DNA from: Shinisaurus crocodilurus
Taxonomy: Eukaryota > Chordata > Lepidosauria > Squamata > Shinisauridae
DNA: 64,000 nt
NCBI GenBank assembly: GCA_021292165.1
Contig: CM037878.1
Span: forward strand, 293,184,971 to 293,248,970
Direction: 5' to 3'
How positions within the stretch are numbered: the stretch's first letter is position 1; every line of letters begins with the position of its first letter. Position numbers and translations under genes: made by a program. This document shows positions 56,706 to 64,000 of this stretch, piece after piece. The notes beneath the pieces were generated by a model. The model was not told the origin of the DNA. It made no database searches and worked only from the letters and a program-made list of their open reading frames with translations.

Positions 56706-59700
56706 TGACCCACCTGTATCCAGAGATGGTGGTTGAGCTGGTCTGTACGGGATTGCACACCCCCTGAAGGAACAGGTTGGCAGTCAGAGGGTGCTTGTCT
56801 GAAGTGACCTCAGTAGTACAAAGCATCTTTCCTCATCCGAGGCCACTGTGCCAGCTGTACATGCTCCGGTAACGTCCTGTTTGAATTACGGTAATGTGCT
56901 GTATGTGGGGCTGCCCTTGAAGACAGTTTGGAAACTGCTGCAGTTAGTAGAAAATATAGCAGCTAAATTCCTAACTGGGACCGGACACATGGAACACATT
57001 TGACTAGCATTAACACAACTGCACTGGCTCCTGGCCCGTTCACAGGCCAAATTCAAGGTACTGCTCTTGATCTTTAAAGCAAGAGCTGGTAGTTAAGGTG
57101 GACAGAGGCCAGTTTCGTGAGATGAAAAACCGAAATCAATGTCCATGTTTGATTGGTAAGTCAATTTTTTTGAGACAGTAAGTACAGGTTTAGCATGTTT
57201 ATGATGAGATTTAATTGTAACTATGTTATTTTTTAAGAGAGAAATTAGTATTTCATTTATGAGGTCTTTTAAAAAAATAATAATCCCCAAATTGATTTAC
57301 GTAAATTTTTAAAATCTGATTTAAATTTTAAAAATCCAATTTTGTGTGTGTGTTTTAAATCATTGATTTTTATCCACCCTGATTTAAACGATATTGTTAG
57401 GTACTCTGAGGCTTTTGCCTACCAGAGCAGGATAGACACTTTTAAGTAAAAAAACCCAAAAAACTAACATCTACCAAGAGCCAGTGTGGTGTAGTGGTGA
57501 GAGTGCTAGACTGGGACTCGGGAGATCCGGGTTCTAGTCCCCACTCGACCATGAAGTTCATTGGGTGACTTTGGGCCAGTCACTGACTGTCCGCCTCACC
57601 TACCTCACAGGGTGGTTGTTAGGATAAAATGGAGGAGGAGGAGGACCGTGTAAGCTGCCTTGGGCTCCTTGCAAGAGGAAAACAGGTGGGATATAAATAA
57701 ATAAAACATAGGTAATATAGACAAATTTTAAGGTACCTTTCAATACCAAGACTCCCAGTTAAGATATATTGATAATTAAAATACGATTTTTAGATTTGGA
57801 TACAAGTAATTCTCCTAGACTAATTGGAAAGAACAATAAAAACACTTTATTTACAGAAAACCTTATTACAATCTCTATGTGGAGGTGCACATGGAGGTGC
57901 ACGCGAGCAGACAACTTCCAAACCATTGGGAAGCCTGCGCGACTGGGGCTCCAGAGCACATGGAGACCCCTGTGCTGAGCTGGCGGTGGCAGCCTTTGGC
58001 TTCCTTGGGCAGCTGCTAGGGCCACGTCACTCCGGCAGGGTCCATTGCCGATGCCGGCCCTGGACTCCCCTTTCTGTCCATCTTTCTTTTCCTGACCTTG
58101 TGCTCTGAGCAGCCCCAGGCAGTTCGGTTTAGCTGCCGTTTTAATTTCTCACCTGTCCCTAATGTAGCATTGCTTTGTGGGCAATTTTAAAATGTGGTGG
58201 GAGATGGGTCTTCCTGTGTTTCTCTTCCATTCATTGATGGAGTAAAAACCAATCCTGCCCATCGCTGCCAATGGTGAGAGTGTTGGACTGGGACTCGGGA
58301 GATCCGGGTTCTAGTCCCCGCTCGGCCATGAAACTCACTGGGTGACTTTGGGCCAGTCACTGACTCTCAGCCTCAACTACCTCACAGGGATGTTGTGGGG
58401 ATAAAATGGAGGAGGAGGAGGAGGATTATGTAAGCCGCCTTGGGTTCCTTGAAGGAAAAAAGGCGGGGTATAAAAAATATAATAAATAAAAATAAATAAA
58501 AATTTAGACCAGCCCTTGAGCTGGTCTGACTCTGAACGTTTTCCCAGGTCAGGGGGCTGAGGGGGCTCTGGATCCATCTGACTCACGGCTTTTCCCTCGC
58601 TGTTCCCACGCAACACACACTCTCATCTTCCCCCCTCTGCGAGGTTGGAAACCTCTGGCTGGGCAGTAGAACCAGCGGGGCTCCAACATCAGAACCCCCC
58701 CTCCAAGGTCAGAGTTCTGTCCATGGCCTTGGAGGGGGTTTTCTGAACAGTCCAATAGCCCTGGGGCACTGTCTAGGATTCCTCCCTAAAGTATGCACAT
58801 TTTGAGATACATTTTAAAATATGTATTTAAATACTATTTATTTAAATGCAGATTTTCATGTGATTTTTTAAAAACAATTCCAGATTAACGAGGAAACGGG
58901 ACAGAATGGACTTACTAGTGAACACAGGCGGAAGTGACATGGACCAGAAATATTCTGATTCCTCCATCCCTCTCTCTGCTTATGTAGAGAGGATGTGTAA
59001 CACCTATCTCAATTTGTCCCATAAATCTTCCTAATTTTGGCTAGGGTACAATACCAGTGGAACATAGTTTTAAAGTAATTTTCTTTTAAGTCATACACTA
59101 CTACCAGACAAAGAAGGCCCTCTTTGCCAAAGATACAAGTCTTATTAGTTCCCTTAAATCATCATACTATTTGAAAACATAATTATGTCCAATCGAATTA
59201 ATGGCTATCTCTGAAAAAATTACAAAATCGTTTTGCAAGGATCTTTCACACAGCATGGCCTAAGTTGATGGTTACTTCTTGGTCATTACATTCAGTCAGT
59301 CAGGCGATCACTCGTGACCGAGTAAGATTGTCTTCCAGGATTAAAAAAAAAAAGAAAATTTACAAAAAGGAGATTTTAAAAGGAGGAAAATTCTAAAGAA
59401 AATTGTGTAGACTCTAGCGATGGGTCCGTAAGTGACTGTGGAGGCCAATTCTAGATCCACACAGCTTCCCACAGTGAGGACACAGGTTACCAGATGGAGG
59501 ATGGTCCTGTAAAGGATTCATTTGACATGCTTTTCGCTTAGCACGTTTCTCCCTTTCACCTTGCACTCGAGCTTCTTCAAAGTCCATAGAACCTTTGTGA
59601 AAGGCCAACCTCCAGTTAGATCGTTCATGGGCCAGAGCTTCCCAGTTTTTGATGTTTATATTGCATAAATATAAACATCAAAAACTGGGAAGCTCTGGCC

Positions 59701-61554
59701 CATGAACACATTAATAGCATCTGAAACTATATGAAAAGAGGTGGATGCTTCTTTTCTAAGTGTCTATCTCTTCAAAAGATTGAATACCATCTCATTTAAT
59801 TATATCAAAAATGTTAAGGTTCCCTAAAATGTTAAGGTTCCCTTTTCATCTAGAAGCACCGCAGAAGCAATCTTTAAAAAATCCATAATATGAATTAGGA
59901 AATCCAGGATTTAACCTCCTCCTTCAGTTTCTTCACAGACTGTACTGAGAATATATTAGGTAATCAAGAATGAAATGGTACCCACTATTTACTGGATATT
60001 CCTCTTCTCAAAATCCATAATAAGAATTTCACTGAAACACACAACACTCCTTTTTCGAGATCTCCCCCGTAATTATGCTGATATTGATCAGATGATCACT
60101 TTGCTGCCAAGAGTAGAAAAGCTTGATAATACAATGTTTAATTCAGGAGTTAACATAGTTCTTTTTACAGACTCATTTTCTTGCCTCCACAAACAAAATC
60201 AATAGGCATCTTTTGCAAAGAATATAAATTTGCTCCACATATATTGATCAGTATAAAAAGAGAGACTTGATTCCCAGTAACACAATCATTTTTATAGTAG
60301 CTTTATAAAAGATATTCAGCTTATTCCAGTTAATCAGATTAACTGGAATAAGCTCCCTAGACCAGGAGCAGCAAAGCAACGTCCCCCAGTCCTGAGGTCT
60401 CTGTCCAGTGCTGACGTGCGTGCATGCTGACGCAGGGCGGGGAGCGAATGAGAATTTACTCAGAAGTAAATCTCAATGTGTTTAATGGGGGTTACTCCCT
60501 AGTAATTGTGTAAGTTTGCAGCCTCAGAGCACGGGTAATTATAGTCTACAATACATTCCCACAACCTCCCTTGGCAGTGTGCCATGTTCAGTTTGCAATA
60601 CATTGGTAAATGTTTAAGGTGTCCATGCAGCCCTTTGCTGGTCCCAGCACTCCATCCTTCCCATCTGGATTTGGGCCTGAAAGACCAAGGAAAAGTGTGT
60701 GTGAGCACCTGGAGGGGAAGTTTTAAGCAAGCAGAAGTTGTGACATTGTACAGCTTTTTCGTGAAAACAAGCAAGAGGTTAATTAGCTTGCTTTCTAATT
60801 CTATTTAAAAAATTATAGTAATTATGCATAATTATGCACATATATTTGCATATGTAAATCAGCACACTGCAAATGTGTGCAGTGTTTGTCCTATGGTCCT
60901 GAGTCCCAGATCTTTTAGGTACCTAGCACTACCTCTGCCTGCCAGTCTCATACATGAGAGCCAATCTTGGGTAACTATTTATAGCTGAACAGATGCCATT
61001 TGCCAAGATCTTTACAGAAGCAGACTTCTAGAATTATTCTTCAGCAGCTTTAGAACCTTTATTTTACAAGGTGGACTATAGGGAATGCAGTTTGGAGGGC
61101 CCCACTTGGAGCTTGGCTTCTTCTCTGCCCTTTTGATGCAGCTATAACAGTAAAAATCGAGAGAGGCAGAATTTCCATTACCTCTTTTGGTAGATGATTG
61201 TTTTCAAGAATGTGGGGTGTCTGCATTCATTTGGAATTTCAAGTAGTGGTTTACTAAATTGTAAATATAAGTTTAATAGAAATAAACTAGCAAAAAGGGG
61301 AGTAATAATGATGTGCAGGGGATGTTTTTGTTATGAAAAGACTGGGTGCCACTCTGGGATAGATATTATAAAGATTAAAGAGCACCATATAAATGCCATG
61401 AATGAATGAATGAATGAATGAATGAATATGCTATTTAAATACTTCATACTGAATTGGCCACCTTCATTTTTTCTTCTCTAAGTTTATTGCCGAAAAACGC
61501 AATGCAACTGGGTTGGTGACATTGGTGGTTCAGATGATGGCTAATGTTCACACA
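41411..61554 (+). CDS. ADAM9-like gene 2, N-terminal part (8 exons)
   Basis: Eight exons joined in phase give 230 codons with no stop: signal peptide, prodomain with VLHLKQT and GDLITDYPHIQ..CYYSGYVEDV blocks, a possible cysteine switch, and the first part of the metalloproteinase domain (RYLEYYAIVDKSK). Known ADAMs are made as inactive precursors on the secretory route. The prodomain helps folding and blocks the zinc site until cleavage. The zinc-binding exon is beyond the right edge, so catalytic competence is unknown. No canonical RxKR furin site is seen at the pro/catalytic border; the nearest basic stretch is GGPRRID. Layout and wording are closest to ADAM9. It lies 11.5 kb downstream of gene 1 on the same strand. 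Confidence 0.93.
41466..42971. other. Gene 2 intron 1
   Basis: Half of the intron is the GACTCG hAT copy 5, which ends 16 bp before exon 2. A (CA)n run lies at about 41633-41650. The open frames in 41.7-42.1 kb have no support. Confidence 0.7.
42187..42955 (-). mobile_element. GACTCG-family hAT, copy 5, next to a splice acceptor
   Basis: Begins CAGGGATGTTGAAGAG, ends CCCCATCCCTG. Perfect target-site duplication CTATGTTT (42179-42186 and 42956-42963). 769 bp. The filler here reads CCCTAACCCTAACCCC, the best telomeric match. The right duplication is part of the 3' splice site of exon 2. Confidence 0.97.
42972..43054 (+). CDS. Gene 2 exon 2: prodomain start
   Basis: Acceptor TTTCTTCATAG, donor GTAATC, phase 1 to 0. 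Reads FLESSRYLYSEVIVPRQMEP, then KDIFDSK. This is the segment of ADAM prodomains that begins with a Y-E-V-(x)-P block. Confidence 0.85.
43330..43420 (+). mobile_element. LINE 3' tail, plus
   Basis: AACCGCCCAGAGAGCTTTGG wording followed by A-rich units. Short. Confidence 0.6.
43495..43760 (-). mobile_element. CR1-like LINE 3' end, minus
   Basis: Minus frame 43543-43725 ends QLPVEVAGSPSLELFHQRLD, then TQLFGML. The 3' region GAGGGGGTTGGACTAGATGG is as in CR1. It lacks the terminal tandem and is diverged from the other CR1 family here. Confidence 0.7.
43886..43947 (+). CDS. Gene 2 exon 3: prodomain
   Basis: Acceptor ATACTTTAG, donor GTAAGT, phase 0 to 2. Reads ADLSYTIIVEGNYTVLHLKQ, matching the ADAM 'VSY-I---G--H--HL' strand. 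NYT is a glycosylation sequon. Confidence 0.92.
44130..44822 (-). mobile_element. GACTCG-family hAT, copy 6
   Basis: Perfect target-site duplication GTGTGGCC (44122-44129 and 44823-44830). It is 693 bp and lacks one of the two internal GGCAGGCAGAGG repeat units. It inserted only about 180 bp downstream of exon 3. Confidence 0.97.
45209..45290 (-). mobile_element. CR1 LINE 3' tail, minus
   Basis: ATAGAATCATAGAATCAAAG followed by the conserved GGAAGGGGCCTATAAG and CGAGTCCAGCCCCCTG 3' wording. Confidence 0.8.
45887..46358. mobile_element. GC-rich hAT element, 472 bp
   Basis: Begins CAGGGCCGGTGCTACC, ends GGCACCGGCCCTG. Perfect target-site duplication GCAGGAAC (45879-45886 and 46359-46366). The interior is GC-rich; the 181-codon open frame across it is not a gene. 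Confidence 0.93.
46561..46870. mobile_element. Old hAT-Charlie-like MITE split by a 5S SINE
   Basis: Left half CAGCCACCCCCAACCTGG, with GGGACTACAACTACCA; right half ATTGTAGTTCGAAACATC, ending GCGGAAGACTG. The two are approximate inverses. The target-site duplication is unclear. The SINE at 46652-46824 separates them. Confidence 0.6.
46652..46824 (+). mobile_element. 5S rRNA-derived SINE with CR1 tail, copy 3
   Basis: Plus-strand copy: GGAAAGCTAAGCAGGGTC, CCTGGTTATTACTTGG and ATGGGAGACCCC match the 5S rRNA internal promoter half. Then come a CR1-type GGGGGTTGGACTCGATGGCC and the TCTATGA end. Confidence 0.9.
46871..48263. other. Gene 2 intron 3, unrecognised part
   Basis: No gene or known repeat recognised. 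A short (GGGC)n run lies at about 47823-47845 and a (CA)n run at about 48060-48075. Several overlapping open frames on both strands are GC-driven. Confidence 0.5.
48272..48941 (+). mobile_element. GACTCG-family hAT, copy 7
   Basis: Begins CAGGGATGGGGACTCGG, ends CAACATCCCTG. Perfect target-site duplication CCTCCCAC (48264-48271 and 48942-48949). 670 bp, with the same short interior type as copy 6. Confidence 0.97.
49372..49450 (+). CDS. Gene 2 exon 4: prodomain
   Basis: Acceptor TTAACTTTCAG, donor GTAAAA, phase 2 to 0. Reads SFITSNMPVYSYNMEGDLIT, then DYPHIQ. The VYSYN-EG-LITD-P-IQ wording is the most conserved stretch of the ADAM9-type prodomain. Confidence 0.96.
49479..49516. repeat. (TC)n(TA)n microsatellite
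   Basis: A CT run followed by a TA run about 30 bp after the donor of exon 4. Confidence 0.9.
49682..49753. mobile_element. Hairpin hAT MITE, one-armed copy
   Basis: Begins CAGTGTTCTCCAACC, ends CTCACTG. Flanks CCCCTATAG on both sides (49673-49681 and 49754-49762). It keeps only the left arm plus the terminal CACTG. Confidence 0.85.
49834..51089. mobile_element. GC-rich hAT element, 1256 bp, CpG-island-like
   Basis: Begins CAGAGGCGTAGCGTGGG, ends CCCACGCTACGCCACTG. Perfect target-site duplication ACTGATAC (49826-49833 and 51090-51097). The first 900 bp are very GC- and CpG-rich; the last 250 bp are AT-rich with AATAAA signals near 50884. No transposase. An exon-like segment (ATG 50118, donor GGTGAGGG near 50261) is discussed in the findings. 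Confidence 0.93.
51591..51709. mobile_element. Hairpin hAT MITE, 119 bp
   Basis: Two arms with CCAACCTTGGGTCCCC and its inverse. Target-site duplication GCTTAGGC (51583-51590 and 51710-51717). The ends are slightly altered (CACTGTCC at the left). Confidence 0.85.
51755..51982 (+). mobile_element. CR1 LINE 3' end, plus
   Basis: Starts TGATCTAAACATCAGG in the last codons of ORF2 and ends CTATGATTCTATGATG. Strongly 5'-truncated. Confidence 0.88.
52465..52541 (+). CDS. Gene 2 exon 5: prodomain
   Basis: Acceptor GGCCTTGCAG, donor GTAATG, phase 0 to 2. Reads DDCYYSGYVEDVLDSQVILS, then TCTGLW. The C-Y-GYVE----S---LS-C-GL block is universal in ADAM prodomains. Confidence 0.96.
52579..52806. mobile_element. 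Unclassified 228-bp MITE
   Basis: Ends GGGTGCTTCCAAA and TTTGGAAGCACCC are exact inverses of about 12 bases. The interior has weak symmetry. It begins 38 bp after the donor of exon 5. The target-site duplication is not clear, so the superfamily is unresolved. Confidence 0.65.
52807..55307. other. Gene 2 intron 5, mostly unrecognised
   Basis: Contains two old minus-strand LINE tails (about 53755-54060 and 54794-55150) and a (TTG)n run at about 54616-54640. Nothing else stands out. Confidence 0.5.
54794..55150 (-). mobile_element. L2-like LINE 3' end, minus
   Basis: Minus frame reads [20 protein letters not shown], then [13 protein letters not shown], the same family as 26930-27264. The tail TATATACCGCTCCACATC lies near 54825. 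Confidence 0.7.
55308..55509 (+). CDS. Gene 2 exon 6: end of prodomain, cysteine switch region
   Basis: Acceptor TCCCCCCAG, donor GTGAGT, phase 2 to 0, 67 codons plus one base. Reads GHLQMGTLRYEIKPIENSGT, then FQHLIYRKAPERQEPCRGVL and a variable basic linker. The cysteine at 55414-55416 sits where ADAMs carry the switch cysteine (usually C-G-V). Here an Arg separates C from GV. Confidence 0.94.
55528..55655 (-). mobile_element. 5S-SINE/CR1 tail joined to a Sauria SINE piece
   Basis: A minus CR1-type tail (55530-55598) is followed directly by a truncated Sauria SINE tail (CTGCAAGGAACCCAAGGCGG at 55635-55654). Confidence 0.65.
56570..56629 (+). CDS. Gene 2 exon 7: start of metalloproteinase domain
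   Basis: Acceptor CTATTTTAG, donor GTAAAT, phase 0 to 0, 20 codons: VGYYTSIRYLEYYAIVDKSK. The RY-E---VVD wording opens every reprolysin-type catalytic domain. Confidence 0.95.
56667..56703. repeat. (CA)n microsatellite
   Basis: About 18 CA units, 38 bp after exon 7. Confidence 0.95.
56840..57090 (+). mobile_element. L2-like LINE fragment, plus
   Basis: AATGTGCTGTATGTGGGGCTGC, read as [15 protein letters not shown], followed by a mutated continuation. No 3' tail. Confidence 0.65.
57475..57707 (+). mobile_element. Sauria-type tRNA-derived SINE, full length
   Basis: tRNA-like head with box A (TGGTGTAGTGGT) and box B (GGTTCTAGTCC), core TTTGGGCCAGTCACTGAC, and a GGGATATAAATAAATAAA tail. Confidence 0.92.
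58266..58498 (+). mobile_element. Sauria-type tRNA-derived SINE, head truncated
   Basis: Same family as 57475-57707, 560 bp downstream. It starts just after box A. Box B and the tail are intact. Confidence 0.88.
58500..59280. other. Gene 2 intron 7, unrecognised
   Basis: No repeat or gene recognised. Confidence 0.45.
59280..59622 (-). mobile_element. LINE ORF2 C-terminal fragment with zinc finger
   Basis: Minus frame (59414-59608 and upstream codons) reads WEALAHERSNWRLAFHKG, a charged helix EGEREKRAKRKA-like, then CPHCGKLCGSRIGLHSHLRT, a C2H2 finger at the very end. This finger closes the ORF2 of some LINE clades. It is not a cellular zinc-finger gene. Confidence 0.6.
59623..59707. repeat. 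85-bp near-perfect palindrome, 38-bp arms
   Basis: The left arm (59623-59660) is continuous with the LINE fragment. The right arm (59670-59707) is its exact reverse complement. The spacer is about 9 bases. It could extrude as a cruciform. Confidence 0.9.
59708..61482. other. Gene 2 intron 7, second part
   Basis: AT-rich, with one palindrome (60318-60354) and an (AATG)n run at about 61400-61428. No gene recognised. Confidence 0.5.
60318..60354. repeat. 37-bp perfect palindrome
   Basis: 18-base arms AGCTTATTCCAGTTAATC and its inverse around one A. Confidence 0.9.
61483..61554 (+). CDS. Gene 2 exon 8: metalloproteinase domain
   Basis: Acceptor TTCTCTAAG, donor GTGAGT, phase 0 to 0, 24 codons: FIAEKRNATGLVTLVVQMMA, then NVHT. 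This 72-base exon size and the helix wording (V---V-QM-N-V) match the second catalytic exon of ADAM9-type genes. NAT is a sequon. Confidence 0.88.
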
Positions 61555-61915
61555 GTGAGTACATTTTGTGAAAGCTAAGAAACCTATTAAAAAGAATGAT
61601 ACCAAAAAGCCACTGGAATGCATTGATTGATTCCTTTATTATAACTGGCCATAGGAATGCACTTAAAATGTACCCTAGATTGCCGCATAGATGAATAAGA
61701 ATGTACCCCCCCCACTCCTTACCCAAGAACATATTGGTCAAGGCAGTGACGAATGGGCCAGAGTAGTCTAGATTGAGTAATTTTTTTTTTGGATTTTTAG
61801 TCTTATGCCTGAAGCCTCAAGGAGAGAAATGGTAGAAGCATAATCCAAGAAAGTTGAAAGGCTGAACCATGGCCGCTTTCTGTCTGCTCCTCAGCCCCTG
61901 CTGCTGCCCCTAGTT

Positions 61916-62262
61916 CAGTGCTTCTCAAATAGTGGGGCGGGCCCCCCAGGGGGGGCGTGAGGCTCCGTAAAGGGGGGCTCGTTTGTCCTCAGTTAAAAGT
62001 TTTTTTTAATATTGTGTTCCTTTAAATCCTGTGCTCCTTTAAATCTTTTCTGCTACAGTTAATAAAGCTATTCTTTGTTGTAAATTGATCCACATTTCTT
62101 TCTTTTTTTATTCTCTTATACGTTAATAAGGATACAGTGTTATGCAGAGGTGTACTTATAACAATTTTATAGACAAATGATACTATTTACAGTCGCGCGG
62201 GGGGCGCGAAATGTTTTCTTCTTCCTAGGGGGGGCATGACAGAAAATAATTGAGAAGCACTG
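61916..62262. mobile_element. hAT element with CAGTGCTTCTCAA ends
   Basis: Begins CAGTGCTTCTCAAATAG, ends AATTGAGAAGCACTG. Flanks CCCTAGTT (61908-61915) and GCCTAGTT (62264-62271) match 7 of 8 after one extra base. No transposase. Confidence 0.82.
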
Positions 62263-63090
62263 CGCCTAGTTTGTCTCTGCTTCTGTTCAGCTTTCTACCC
62301 TGCTGCTGTCTCTGGCCTCCAGCTGTTTAGGTCTTGTCCATAATCTTACCTAACCAGTTTGATAACGACATGGACTGATTCAGTGTGTTGCACCAGCACA
62401 AGTACTTACGACGGGCTGCCTCCTGCAGCAACAGCCTCGCCAAAGGTGGCCTTCCACCGGTATTACAACAATTTCCCAGTGTAAGGGGTTGTTGTGAATG
62501 CATAAAGCTTACCTACCAAGAGACAAAGGCCCACCAAAGTGGCATTCCTTCAAAAAGACTGCTTCTGGGCTAGTCTGCCAGCATGTAAGAGCACCTTGTG
62601 GTGGACAAAGGGGAACTTGGCAGGAATAGATTGTGGGTTCTTGCCCAATACCACAGAGAGCAAATTAGGAAGCTTGTGGGTTTCTGCAAAACTGAGAAGT
62701 AAACAAATTATGACAGTAGGCAAGAAGGTGGCACCTTAGTTTTGAGGAAGGATCTCTGAGGAAATTAGACGGTGCCAGTATAACCAATCAGTGAGGTTCA
62801 AGCATTAGAATTTCCGTTTAAGGTGATGGCCATAGAAACTGGCTGAGTACTAGGACATCAAAGAGAGCCCCACATGGGGAACCAGGTTCTGCTTTTGCTT
62901 GGGGTGTCTGGTGGTTTCTTTGGCTCCATTTGGGAGATCCTTGAGAGCGAGCAGAGCCTTTACTGGCAAATACTGTGAGCGTGACTCCATTTTTCTTCTA
63001 TTTCTGTGCTAAGGTTGTGTGGTGTGTGAATGAATTTGACTTTCTGATCAATAAAAGCAAGCTTTCTTTCTTTCTGAGTCATTGTCTGTG
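62263..63090. other. Gene 2 intron 8, unrecognised
   Basis: Two plus frames at 62385-62573 and 62539-62739 have no motif or splice support. The next catalytic exon of gene 2 was not found here. Confidence 0.5.
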
Positions 63091-63091
63091 T

Positions 63092-63645
63092 GATTTGGTC
63101 CGCACGTAACGACAACCCAGAGTACAGATTGAGTATGGGTTGCGATTTATTTATTTATGATATTTATATCCCGCCTTTTTTTCTGCAAGGAACCCAAGGC
63201 GGCTTACATAATCCTCCTCCTCCTCCTCTCCATTTTATCCTCACAACAACCCTGTGAGGTAGGTTAGGCTGAGTCAGTGACTGGCCCAAAGTCACCCAGT
63301 GAGTTTCATGGCCAAGTGGGGACTAGAACCCGGATCTCCCGAGTCCCAGTCCAACACTCTAACCGCTACGCTACACTTGTGATTGAACCATGGGTTGTGA
63401 TTGAATCATGGGTTGTTGTTGTGTGCAAACCCTGCACTATGGTTTAGCTATGGGTTGTTAACCATGAACAACCCAGAGTTCACAACTCAACAACAAAACA
63501 TGTGTTCTCTTCCTGGGTTGTTCATGGTTATCAACCCATAGTTAAACCATAGTGCAGGGTTTGCATGTAACAACAACCCATGACTCAATCACAACCCATA
63601 CTCAACCCATACTCTGGGTCATTGTTATGTGCTAACCAGGCAAGA
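63092..63645. mobile_element. Palindromic MITE with nested SINE
   Basis: The outer ends GCACGTAACGACAACCCAG and, reversed, GCACATAACAATGACCCAG are inverses. Inner arms 63401-63478 and 63515-63593 pair almost perfectly. The core motif is CAACCCAT. A SINE interrupts the left arm. Confidence 0.8.
63146..63385 (-). mobile_element. Sauria-type tRNA-derived SINE, full length
   Basis: (ATTT)n tail at the left, box B region AGAACCCGGATCTCCCGAG, then box A reversed (ACCGCTACGCTACAC). Inserted into the palindromic MITE. Confidence 0.92.
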
Positions 63646-64000
63646 TGGACCACGACGCTAAGCCCAAGCCAAAAATTAACAGACAGGTAGTGAAGGCATG
63701 TCACCCGTGAGCCAGGGTAGAAAGCCGAACAGAATTGGGCAAGTGAAAATGTTCCTTACACTAGGAGTACTGGGCCGAACTAGTCCAAACCATAACGGGG
63801 ACCAAATGTTTTGCGAACTTTTCCTCCATCCACAAAACAGTATCCCACACATTTTTGTGATTTTGTGTTTAATGCTGCATTTTAAAATAATCTCCTCCAT
63901 GTTTTTAGCTGCTCAGTTAAATTGTTGTTGCTGCTTCTAAAAAACAATGCTTTTAATGTGTTTTCTTATTTGGATTTATCATTGGTTTTATTGTTTTTGT

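Noticed and set aside
57475..57560. tRNA gene
   Set aside because: Box A and B are present but the sequence continues into a SINE core and tail and lacks a full cloverleaf.
59414..59608. Cellular C2H2 zinc-finger gene
   Set aside because: A single finger at the extreme C-terminus after LINE-type charged text; it is a LINE ORF2 end.
1..64000. CRISPR arrays, operons, phage or plasmid genes
   Set aside because: None seen; the GACTCG arrays are irregular transposon ends without spacers, and the window is vertebrate.

Overview
The window is vertebrate nuclear DNA, almost certainly from a squamate reptile (lizard or snake). The evidence is the repeat content: tRNA-derived SINEs of the Sauria type, 5S rRNA-derived SINEs with CR1 tails, many CR1 and L2-like LINE 3' ends, and a dense, recent-looking set of hAT DNA transposons, most with intact 8-bp target-site duplications. 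Coding sequence is sparse and split into short exons by introns of 0.7 to 5.4 kb. No bacterial, viral or organellar gene is present.

Two same-strand (+) genes of the ADAM family (membrane-anchored disintegrin and metalloproteinase proteins) lie head to tail. Gene 1 is represented by eight exons from 12477 to 29924. They encode the end of the disintegrin domain, the cysteine-rich region, the EGF-like module, the transmembrane helix and the start of the cytoplasmic tail. Gene 2 starts in a GC-box-rich promoter near 41.1-41.4 kb and contributes eight exons from 41411 to 61554: signal peptide, prodomain and the first two exons of the catalytic domain. It runs off the right edge before its zinc site. 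All 16 exons have consensus splice sites, matching phases and no stops (303 and 230 codons). The closest family memory is ADAM9 and its relatives, so this looks like a tandem ADAM9-like cluster. Two further exon-like segments at 6938-7000 and 10196-10264 could be cytoplasmic-tail exons of a third, upstream copy; their position is hard to reconcile with gene 1 and is flagged.

The rest is layered repeats. From 1 to 12.4 kb: two copies of a hAT family whose ends are saturated with GACTCG/CGAGTC, a decayed L1-type LINE with two DNA transposons nested in it, CR1 and L2 LINEs, and an 859-bp composite hAT. From 12.5 to 30 kb: gene 1 with intronic hAT, L2, CR1 and SINE insertions. From 30 to 41 kb: a recent CR1 with a 365-codon reverse transcriptase ORF, an older CR1 split by an L2, and two more GACTCG hAT copies. 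From 41 to 64 kb: gene 2, with three more GACTCG hAT copies in introns 1 and 3, a GC-rich 1256-bp hAT in intron 4, and SINEs and palindromes in introns 6 and 7.

The most notable non-coding observation is the GACTCG hAT family: seven copies in 64 kb, one keeping the transposase dimerisation segment, a telomere-like filler at its deletion junction, a second internal left end, and one insertion 16 bp from the splice acceptor of gene 2 exon 2. A hairpin hAT family whose arms resemble the ZNF143/THAP11 promoter motif is the second.
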